Assembly (NCBI GenBank): GCA_946612575.1
Contig: CAMOEU010000002.1
Span: 1 to 19,003, forward strand
Length of the DNA stretch: 19,003 nucleotides
Direction: 5' to 3'
Source of the DNA: an uncultured Clostridia bacterium
Lineage (GTDB): Bacteria > Bacillota > Clostridia > Christensenellales > UBA1242
Shown: positions 14,643 to 19,003 of the stretch, in pieces
Position numbering within the stretch: the stretch's first letter is position 1
How the letters are laid out: every line of letters begins with the position of its first letter
Position numbers and translations under genes: made by a program
Notes under the pieces: generated by a model
What the model was told of the DNA's origin: nothing
Database searches by the model: none
What the model saw: only the letters and a program-made list of their open reading frames with translations

Positions 14643-15265
14643 TATGCATTAGCCTCCTCTAAGTATTTGATTGCAGATTCAGTCAACACAACATTCTTGT
14701 TTGCAACAACTTCATAAACATTCAAAAGTTCAACGGTAACGGCATTAAGCTTTTCAATGTTGCTGATAGCTCTAAGTTCATTGTCACTGTTTTGAGTAGA
14801 AACAACCAAAACTGGACCATCAAATTTGAATGCATTCAAGAATTTTTGAGCATCTTTTGTTTTTGCACTAGCGATTTCAAACTTGTTCAAAACAGTGATT
14901 TCGTTTTGTGCAAGCTTTTGACTAAGAGCAGACAAAAGAGCAGTTCTTTTTGCTTGTTTGTTAACTTTCTTAGAAAAATCTCTTGGCTTTGGAGCAAAAA
15001 CAACTCCACCACCGATGAATTGTGGTCCTTTTGTAGAACCTTGTCTTGCTCTACCTGTTCCCTTTTGTCTATAAGGTTTAGCAGAGTGTCCTCTTACTTC
15101 ACTTCTTGTAAGTGTGCTTTTGTTTCCTTGTCTTTGATTTGCATTGTAAGCAACTACAACTTCGTGAATAAGTGGCTCATTGTATTCAACACCAAAAACT
15201 TCGTCTTTAAGATTTAAAGATCCAACTTCTTTGGCATCCATATCATATACTTTAACTTTAGCCAT
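14642..15265 (-). CDS. rplD: 50S ribosomal protein L4
   Basis: L4 lines the exit tunnel with a long extended loop and, in Escherichia coli, represses the S10 operon by binding its leader. The 207-residue protein contains the loop region from about residue 47 to 100 (RQGNKSTLTRSEVRGHSAKPYRQKGTGRARQGS, GPQFIGGGVVFAPKPRDFS) and a Rossmann-like globular part from about 105 with VLVVSTQNSDNELRAISNI. AGGAGAGA precedes the ATG. Because a long structured leader precedes rpsJ here, L4 is one natural candidate regulator, though L4 control is not established in Bacillota. Confidence 0.98.
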   Translation of the reverse strand: MAKVKVYDMDAKEVGSLNLKDEVFGVEYNEPLIHEVVVAYNANQRQGNKSTLTRSEVRGHSAKPYRQKGTGRARQGSTKGPQFIGGGVVFAPKPRDFSKKVNKQAKRTALLSALSQKLAQNEITVLNKFEIASAKTKDAQKFLNAFKFDGPVLVVSTQNSDNELRAISNIEKLNAVTVELLNVYEVVANKNVVLTESAIKYLEEANA

Positions 15266-15276
15266 TTTGTCTCTCC

Positions 15277-15897
15277 TTATTTAGCAGCCTTAACTGTTTC
15301 TTTGATTGTAAGGATTGCACCCTTTGCCCCAGGAACATTACCTTTAATCAAAAGCAAGTTTCTATCAGCATCGACTTTAACAATTTCAAGGTTTTGGATT
15401 GTCACTCTGTCATTTCCGTATTCACCAGGCATATGCTTGTTTTTGAACACTCTTGATGGTGTAGAGTTTCCACCCATAGAACCAACTTCTCTATGAACAG
15501 GTCCAGTACCGTGTGTCATCTTAAGTCTGTTTTGATTCCATCTCTTAATTACACCAGTAAAACCGTGTCCCTTTGTGATACCCATCACATCAACCTTGTC
15601 TCCAGCAGCAAATGTGTCAGCCTTAACAACTGCACCAACTTCCAAACCAAGGTCAAATTCTCTCAAAACTTTGTGTGGAGCAATTTTTGCTTTATCAAAA
15701 ATTCCCTTTTGAGGTTTTGTGACATTCTTTTTCTTTTCTTCGAATGCACATACAACTGCATCATATCCATCTACTTCTGCAGTTTTCTTTTGAACAACTG
15801 TCATAGGACCAGCCTCAACAACTGTCACAGGTATTACCAAGCCGTTTTCAGTAAAGACTTGTGTCATACCGAGTTTCTTACCTAATATTGCTTTCAC
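15277..15897 (-). CDS. rplC: 50S ribosomal protein L3
   Basis: L3 is the other initiator of large-subunit assembly and reaches the peptidyl transferase centre with an extension. The 206 residues begin MKAILGKKLGMTQVF and include GDKVDVMGITKGHGFTGVIKRWN around residues 98-120 and the extension GPVHREVGSMGGNSTPSRVFKNKHMPGEYGN. The start codon is GTG (15897), 9 bases after a full GGAGG that overlaps the rpsJ stop; the N-terminal match to other L3 proteins confirms this start. Confidence 0.98.
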   Translation of the reverse strand: MKAILGKKLGMTQVFTENGLVIPVTVVEAGPMTVVQKKTAEVDGYDAVVCAFEEKKKNVTKPQKGIFDKAKIAPHKVLREFDLGLEVGAVVKADTFAAGDKVDVMGITKGHGFTGVIKRWNQNRLKMTHGTGPVHREVGSMGGNSTPSRVFKNKHMPGEYGNDRVTIQNLEIVKVDADRNLLLIKGNVPGAKGAILTIKETVKAAK

Positions 15898-15910
15898 TTC
15901 TCTTTACCTC

Positions 15911-16219
15911 CTACAACTTGATATTTATTTCAACACCAGCTGGCAATTCGAGTTTCATAAGAGCATCGATAGCCTTAGAACTTGGGTTGTAAATATCAAT
16001 AAGTCTTTTGTGGGTTTTGCTTTCAAATTGTTCTCTTGAATCTTTATACTTGTGTGGAGAACGAATCACAGTTACCACTTCTCTATCTGTTGGAAGTGGA
16101 ATTGGCCCAGAAACTTTTGCACCATTCTTGCCGGCAGTCTCAATAATTCTCTTGCAGGCTTCATCAATAAGTGTGTGTTCATAGGCTCTAAGTTTAATTC
16201 TCATTTTTTGTGTTGCCAT
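15911..16219 (-). CDS. rpsJ: 30S ribosomal protein S10 (NusE)
   Basis: S10 works in the 30S head and also as NusE, which with NusB supports rRNA antitermination and couples transcription to translation through NusG. The 102-residue length is exactly typical. Family motifs: MRIKLRAYEHTLIDEACKRI, GPIPLPTDREVVTVIRSPHKYKDSREQFE, THKRLIDIYNPSSKAIDALMKLELPAGVEINIKL. I start at 16219, not at an in-frame ATG 15 codons upstream, because the AGGAGGT site (16231-16238) lies between the two. It is the first gene of the supercluster, about 260 bases after the promoter. Confidence 0.98.
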   Translation of the reverse strand: MATQKMRIKLRAYEHTLIDEACKRIIETAGKNGAKVSGPIPLPTDREVVTVIRSPHKYKDSREQFESKTHKRLIDIYNPSSKAIDALMKLELPAGVEINIKL

Positions 16220-16262
16220 TTTTCTTTTCTTACCTCCTGTATTAGCAAATCCAAAATGTTGC

Positions 16263-16299
16263 ATTTTTCTTACGGAAAACTATGTTTTTAAGCAAAAAT
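16263..16299 (-). promoter_or_regulatory. Long hairpin just upstream of the rpsJ ribosome site
   Basis: Reading the plus strand: ATTTTT-CTTA-CGG-AAAAC-TAT-GTTTT-TAAG-C-AAAAAT. That is 15 base pairs (6+4+5) broken by a 3-base bulge on one side and a single base on the other, with a 3-base loop. The minus-strand RNA has no U-run after it, so it is not a standard terminator. It is more likely to be a translational or processing element. Confidence 0.6.
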
Positions 16300-16359
16300 C
16301 TTGTTCCCACTTCAATTTTTTGCTCCGAACACTACTCCGTGTGTGTCATGCTGTTTGAC

Positions 16360-16470
16360 TTAAAAAAATGTCATTTTGGTCGTTTTGGCATCTTTGTCCA
16401 AAACTCTGGTCCACATAAATTCTCTGTCTACTGCTTGTGTAAGTGACAGTAACCTTATGCTTCGTCCCAT
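16360..16470 (-). CDS. Possible 36-codon leader peptide in the S10 leader
   Basis: An ATG at 16470, only about 10 bases after the predicted transcription start, opens 36 codons ending in TAA: MGRSIRLLSLTQAVDREFMW followed by TRVLDKDAKTTKMTFF. There is no Shine-Dalgarno, so it would need near-leaderless initiation. The product has no motif I recognise. A frame of this length can occur by chance. What makes it worth listing is that it spans the first competing stems and the 7-bp hairpin, so ribosome movement through it could select between folds. I regard coding as unproven. Confidence 0.25.
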   Translation of the reverse strand: MGRSIRLLSLTQAVDREFMWTRVLDKDAKTTKMTFF

Positions 16471-16486
16471 AAATAACAGCAAGCAT

Positions 16487-16515
16487 ATTATAACACGGTC
16501 CCGGGTGTTTGTCAA
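16487..16515 (-). promoter_or_regulatory. SigA-type promoter of the S10 supercluster
   Basis: Minus strand TTGACA (16515-16510), a 17-base spacer, then TATAAT (16492-16487), with TG one base upstream of the -10, so all three elements are consensus. The spacer carries CCCGGG. AACAC arms alternate with GTGTT across it (16492-16496, 16505-16509, 16514-16518), forming two overlapping inverted repeats that cover the -35. Start site expected near 16480. Strength fits a ribosomal operon. Confidence 0.92.
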
Positions 16516-16563
16516 CACTTTTTTAAAAGTTTTTTATATTTTTTCAATAAACTATATAAATCA

Positions 16564-16594
16564 AAAAAGAAGTATTATTATAATACCTCTTTTT
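16564..16594 (-). terminator. Intrinsic terminator after the glycosyltransferase-orphan pair
   Basis: Arms 16564-16577 and 16581-16594 form a 14-bp stem with a 3-base loop. The only non-Watson-Crick pair is G-U in the minus-strand RNA (A-C on the other strand), which indicates selection in the minus direction. The RNA ends the stem in a U-run. It lies 10 bases after the stop of the upstream gene and just before the S10 promoter, insulating it. Confidence 0.88.
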
Positions 16595-16603
16595 AAATAA
16601 CTG

Positions 16604-17083
16604 TTATTTATTATATATATAATAAGCAAAAGGATTAATGTCTGTCGATTCGAAGCCAATCTGATCATATTTAAACATCATATCTGTTGCAACAATCTTT
16701 CCAGCAACCTTTTTATAGCACTTCACGAATCTATCAACACTCAAATCCAAGACTTGATTTTCTCTTGAGAATCCATCCGTCTCAGCAACTTTGTTTCTTA
16801 AAATGTTGCTATATAAAAACTTAGCACCATATTCTTCCATATTTTTCTTTATAAAATATGCAGTTCTTTTTGCAATTTCCCTATTATTTTTCAAAAATTC
16901 TTCATCCGAATTCAATTTTACCCACACTTTTCCACAAACATCAACTTCAAAAAGGTTGTCTTCAGAATATTCTTCATTTTTACATTTTTTAGAAAAAGTG
17001 TCACCAAAATAGTATTTTAGTGTTTCAATTTTTGTATCTTTATCTACTTTTACACTATATCCCCAATTAATTTCATATCTCAT
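16604..17083 (-). CDS. Unrecognised 159-residue protein
   Basis: I do not recognise this protein. It is cytoplasmic by appearance: no signal peptide, no membrane segment. It is rich in Lys, Glu, Asn, Asp, Tyr and Phe, with a beta-like N-terminal part (MRYEINWGYSVKVDKDTKIE, later FEVDVCGKVWVKLNSDEE), a likely helix around residues 62-95, and a C-terminal part rich in Asp and aromatic residues (MFKYDQIGFESTDINPFAYY). The start is the ATG at 17083, 9 bases after AAGGAG; an in-frame TTG directly before it has 6-base spacing and cannot be excluded. It lies 36 bases after the glycosyltransferase, shares its promoter by position, and is followed at once by a terminator. The short intact operon suggests a real gene, possibly lineage-specific. 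Confidence 0.8.
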   Translation of the reverse strand: MRYEINWGYSVKVDKDTKIETLKYYFGDTFSKKCKNEEYSEDNLFEVDVCGKVWVKLNSDEEFLKNNREIAKRTAYFIKKNMEEYGAKFLYSNILRNKVAETDGFSRENQVLDLSVDRFVKCYKKVAGKIVATDMMFKYDQIGFESTDINPFAYYIYNK

Positions 17084-17119
17084 CAATAATTTCTCCTTAA
17101 GTAAAACATTCCAAAAACA

Positions 17120-18466
17120 TTATTTTTTGAAATTAAATGTTGAAAATTTGCATACGGATGCAGTTTTTAACAATTTTTCTTTATTTTTTACTCCATAAAT
17201 ATAATCAACATTTCTCTTTGCTTTCTTCCATTTTTGTTTTGTAAAGACTCCAACCACAATTCCTATTGCCCACACAATCATAAACATAGGAAACATAATG
17301 CAAGACCACACAATCTTTTTAAAAGGCACTCCAATCTTCTTTTTGTCTAGAGCATACACAAGTAAAGCTTGCAAAATGAAAGGAATTAAGAATGCAAATG
17401 CCAAAATATATGCAATCGTTGTCAAAATTTGAGTCAATAAAGCAATATTTCCCACACATGCTGAGTAAATTATCTCATAACCATAATAAAGCGGAAACCA
17501 GACACAACAAAGCACTGCAATTGGAATAAAGAACAAGTTTAAAAACATATCTAAATAACAATATCTAAAACTTGTGAAAAACCTTCCAAGACAGCCCCAG
17601 CCTTTTGTCCAAAACAATTTATGTAAACTGTGACCCATCCTCACATTTCTGTTAAACAAGTCTTTGAGTGTTGATGGTTGATCTTCATAGAGAATCGCAT
17701 CTTTGCAATAACCAACCTTTCTCTTTTTATTCATATTCAAAATTGTAAATTCTGTGTCTTCGCTGGCAGAAGTTGCAAACCAACCACCATCTTGCTTTAT
17801 CACTTCGCTTGCAAACATCATTCCACTTCCAACAAGGAAAACATCTGTCCCGAGTGCATTTCTAGCTTGACAATTGAATCTGCTATCTCTTATGTACCAA
17901 AGCCCAGAAACTCCAGCAATAACATTTTGAGTGATGTTTGATGCATTATTATATCCTTTTGCCAATTTTACACCGCTCTCAAAAGCATCATTCATCACAT
18001 TTAAGTAATTTTTGTCAACAATAGCATCAGCATCAAATCTTACAAAAAACTCATAATCATCAATTTTATCGCCCATTTGCTCAAAAAGATAATTAAGTGC
18101 CCAGCCTACCGTATGCTTCTTCTTGTCGCTTTCAAATCGCTCATAAACAGAAACTTTTACATCCGAACTCAATTTTTTAGCAATTTTCGCTGTTCTGTCA
18201 GAACAATTATCTGCCATAACTATTATTTCATATTTATCTTTTGGATAATCCAATTCTTGCATCTTTTTTATTGTTTGACCGATAATCTCAGCTTCATCTT
18301 TTGCACAAATAATTATTCCACACTTATGTTTTTCTTTCGCTTTTGGATATTTTTTCGCAGGCAAAAAGAACAACAGTAAGTAAATAATCTGAAAGGCAAA
18401 TGCAACAGTGACTATTCCACAAATCACAAGATTAACTTTATCCAAGACTGTGTTAAAAATGTCCAT
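17120..18466 (-). CDS. Membrane-bound family 2 glycosyltransferase
   Basis: This 448-residue protein is a GT2 (GT-A fold) inverting glycosyltransferase of the membrane, processive-like type (cellulose, chitin, poly-GlcNAc synthase relatives). One membrane helix at about 13-35 is followed by a cytoplasmic catalytic domain: IIICAKDEAEIIG at 51-63, nucleotide-binding Asp86 (MADNCSD), the DxD motif FDADA at 144-148, and the acidic acceptor-side SEDTEF at 235-240. The place of QxxRW is taken by RNVRM at 273-277, so the Trp and Gln are replaced. Three or four membrane helices follow (about 307-328, 345-372, 386-409), then a basic tail. The donor and product cannot be told from sequence; an extracellular polysaccharide or glycolipid is likely. 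The last ~15 codons include a copy of the CGGATGCA element. GGGGA lies 6 bases before the ATG. Confidence 0.9.
   Translation of the reverse strand: MDIFNTVLDKVNLVICGIVTVAFAFQIIYLLLFFLPAKKYPKAKEKHKCGIIICAKDEAEIIGQTIKKMQELDYPKDKYEIIVMADNCSDRTAKIAKKLSSDVKVSVYERFESDKKKHTVGWALNYLFEQMGDKIDDYEFFVRFDADAIVDKNYLNVMNDAFESGVKLAKGYNNASNITQNVIAGVSGLWYIRDSRFNCQARNALGTDVFLVGSGMMFASEVIKQDGGWFATSASEDTEFTILNMNKKRKVGYCKDAILYEDQPSTLKDLFNRNVRMGHSLHKLFWTKGWGCLGRFFTSFRYCYLDMFLNLFFIPIAVLCCVWFPLYYGYEIIYSACVGNIALLTQILTTIAYILAFAFLIPFILQALLVYALDKKKIGVPFKKIVWSCIMFPMFMIVWAIGIVVGVFTKQKWKKAKRNVDYIYGVKNKEKLLKTASVCKFSTFNFKK
17149..17162 (+). repeat. CGGATGCA element, copy 3 (3' end of the glycosyltransferase gene)
   Basis: TGCAT-ACGG-ATGCA, perfect 5-bp arms and a 4-base loop, followed by GTTTTTAA as in copy 2. 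It falls in the last 15 codons of the glycosyltransferase gene and encodes A-S-V-C there, the same frame as copy 1. Confidence 0.65.
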
Positions 18467-18486
18467 AATTTGTCCCCATTTGTTAT

Positions 18487-18515
18487 ATTATAACAAACTC
18501 TGCCATCATTGTCAA
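18487..18515 (-). promoter_or_regulatory. SigA-type promoter of the glycosyltransferase gene
   Basis: Minus strand TTGACA (18515-18510), 17-base spacer, TATAAT (18492-18487), with TG one base before the -10. Expected start near 18480 leaves only about 14 untranslated bases before the ATG at 18466. Upstream lie an ATGCA/TGCAT inverted repeat (18517-18533), which overlaps repeat copy 4, and a long A/T-rich tract that could act as an UP element. Confidence 0.9.
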
Positions 18516-18528
18516 TATGCAGAAATTT

Positions 18529-18536
18529 TGCATCCG
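18529..18536 (-). repeat. CGGATGCA element, half copy 4 (upstream of the glycosyltransferase promoter)
   Basis: CGGATGCA on the minus strand, 13 bases upstream of the -35. Only the core and one arm match the other copies; a second ATGCA arm lies on the other side (18517-18521), giving a differently spaced inverted repeat. It is the only copy outside a coding region. Confidence 0.45.
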
Positions 18537-18713
18537 AAAACAAATTTTTTATAAAAAATAAATAATTAAAATATTTAAAATAAAAATAATTAAAAATACC
18601 TAAATATCGTATTTTTAGAATTTTTTAATAATTATTTTATTTTATATTTTTCACAATTTAATTAAATATTCATTAACTAATTTAGCTCTATTTCATCATT
18701 GCAATTTTACAAT
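18537..18713. other. Very A/T-rich spacer without a gene
   Basis: About 175 bases made almost entirely of A and T, with many short A- and T-runs. I find no open frame of note, no ribosome site and no repeat beyond simple low complexity. It separates the terminator at 18714-18745 from the glycosyltransferase promoter. Confidence 0.7.
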
Positions 18714-18745
18714 AAAAAATGCCTGTCTTTTGACAAGCATTTTTT
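18714..18745 (-). terminator. Intrinsic terminator closing the right-edge block
   Basis: Arms 18714-18727 and 18732-18745 form a 14-bp stem with a 4-base loop. In the minus-strand RNA all positions pair, one as U-G; on the plus strand that position is a C-A mismatch. It ends in six U. Direction therefore points to a transcript coming from the right. Confidence 0.85.
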
Positions 18746-19003
18746 CTTGGCTCCGCTAGTTAGATTCGTCCCAGATTAACTTCGTCAATCGCCGACCCCT
18801 TCATCCCCTTCAGGGCTTCGGGTCGAGCCTACGACCTTGCAGTTTTCGTAAAAAGTATCACAAATCCGATTTTGTATAAACAAAATTACCATTTGTTCCC
18901 TTTTTACTTTTCCCATAAAACACAGAGTTTTTATGGGGTCCCTCGTACCTTCGTTTGTTTCACTTCGTGTTCAGCCAGGCTGTTAAGTTTGCCTTGCAAA
19001 CAC
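18746..19003 (-). ncRNA. Structured non-coding block, candidate RNA or dispersed repeat
   Basis: No convincing gene: frames are short and lack ribosome sites. GC is clearly higher than in the adjacent spacer. Inverted repeats follow each other: 18774-18790 (7 bp, loop of 3, one G-U only in the minus-strand RNA), 18793-18798 with 18820-18825 (6 bp), which competes with 18821-18825 pairing with 18832-18836, 18869-18886 (perfect 7 bp, loop of 4), 18912-18937 (perfect 9 bp, loop of 8) and 18987-19001 (perfect 6 bp, loop of 3). The block ends in a strong terminator. It does not match tRNA, 5S rRNA, tmRNA, SRP RNA or RNase P as I know them. It could be a novel RNA, the 3' region of a gene to the right, or a repeated intergenic element. 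Confidence 0.35.

Larger units (their letters stand above)
16220..16480 (-). promoter_or_regulatory. Structured 5' leader of the S10 supercluster
   Basis: About 260 transcribed bases lie between the predicted start site near 16480 and rpsJ. Visible stems in the minus-strand RNA: CUGUC (16449-16445) with GACAG (16428-16424), which competes with UACUGU (16451-16446) pairing with GCAGUA (16434-16429); a perfect 7-bp GUUUUGG/CCAAAAC hairpin (16404-16398 with 16388-16382); GCAAAAAAU (16323-16315) with AUUUUUGC (16299-16292); and a long hairpin at 16299-16263. The last two share the segment 16299-16292 and exclude each other. The long hairpin ends about 25 bases before the rpsJ ribosome site. This layout fits autogenous ribosomal-protein control, but I cannot name a known family. 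Confidence 0.6.

Noticed and set aside
698..15885. Many plus-strand and alternative-frame ORFs across the ribosomal cluster
   Set aside because: They lie over unmistakable ribosomal genes, lack ribosome sites and have the Ser/Phe/Cys-rich composition of antisense frames.
16219..16264. Upstream ATG extending rpsJ by 15 codons
   Set aside because: The AGGAGGT ribosome site would be inside the gene, and the 102-residue form matches the family exactly.
16376..16600. 74-residue plus-strand frame opposite the S10 leader and promoter
   Set aside because: It covers a promoter, a terminator and leader stems on the other strand, has no ribosome site, and its protein looks like a by-product of A/T-rich DNA.
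16487..18515. Two promoters with identical architecture exactly 2000 bases apart
   Set aside because: Spacers and flanks differ entirely, so this is not a duplication; the round distance is coincidence.
18746..18850. tRNA or rRNA fragment suggested by GC-rich stems
   Set aside because: No acceptor stem, T-loop or anticodon arm in the right spacing, and no match to conserved 5S, 16S or 23S ends that I know.
18916..18990. Short frames at the right edge (for example a 17-codon plus-strand frame and the tail of a minus-strand frame)
   Set aside because: Too short, no ribosome site, and they cross perfect inverted repeats; best explained by the structured block.

Overview
The window looks like the chromosome of a low-GC Gram-positive bacterium (Bacillota), most likely an uncultured or gut-type member of the Clostridia. 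This rests on the AT-rich codon use, purine-rich Shine-Dalgarno sites before nearly every gene, SigA-type promoters, the short zinc-binding S14, an adenylate kinase with a four-cysteine lid, and a KOW-domain gene between map and infA. The lineage assignment is inference; no rRNA is present.

Layout: every protein gene lies on the minus strand, so transcription runs from right to left. From right to left: (1) 18746-19003, a structured and locally GC-richer block with no convincing gene, ending in an intrinsic terminator at 18714-18745; (2) about 170 bases of almost pure A/T; (3) a consensus promoter at 18487-18515 driving a membrane family 2 glycosyltransferase and an unrecognised 159-residue protein, closed by a terminator at 16564-16594; (4) a second, near-perfect promoter at 16487-16515 and a roughly 260-base structured leader; (5) the complete S10-spc-alpha supercluster, 16219 down to 717, closed by a terminator at 666-699; (6) the N-terminal 190 codons of murB running off the left edge.

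The supercluster has the classical order rpsJ-rplC-rplD-rplW-rplB-rpsS-rplV-rpsC-rplP-rpmC-rpsQ-rplN-rplX-rplE-rpsN-rpsH-rplF-rplR-rpsE-rpmD-rplO-secY-adk-map-KOW-infA-rpmJ-rpsM-rpsK-rpsD-rpoA-rplQ. It supplies ribosomal proteins of both subunits, the translocon pore, adenylate kinase, methionine aminopeptidase, IF-1 and RNA polymerase alpha. Spacing is mostly 5-19 bases, with several 1-, 14- and about 20-base overlaps that suggest translational coupling. I saw no terminator inside it, so it may be one roughly 15.8-kb transcript.

The more unusual signals are outside or at the edges of the genes: a dispersed short element with core CGGATGCA (four copies, all in the flanks, none in the ribosomal block), a leader with competing stems and a 36-codon ORF ahead of rpsJ, the structured block at the right edge, extra segments in L24 and L17, and an uncommon adenylate kinase P-loop. 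I do not see a defence system, mobile element or CRISPR array.
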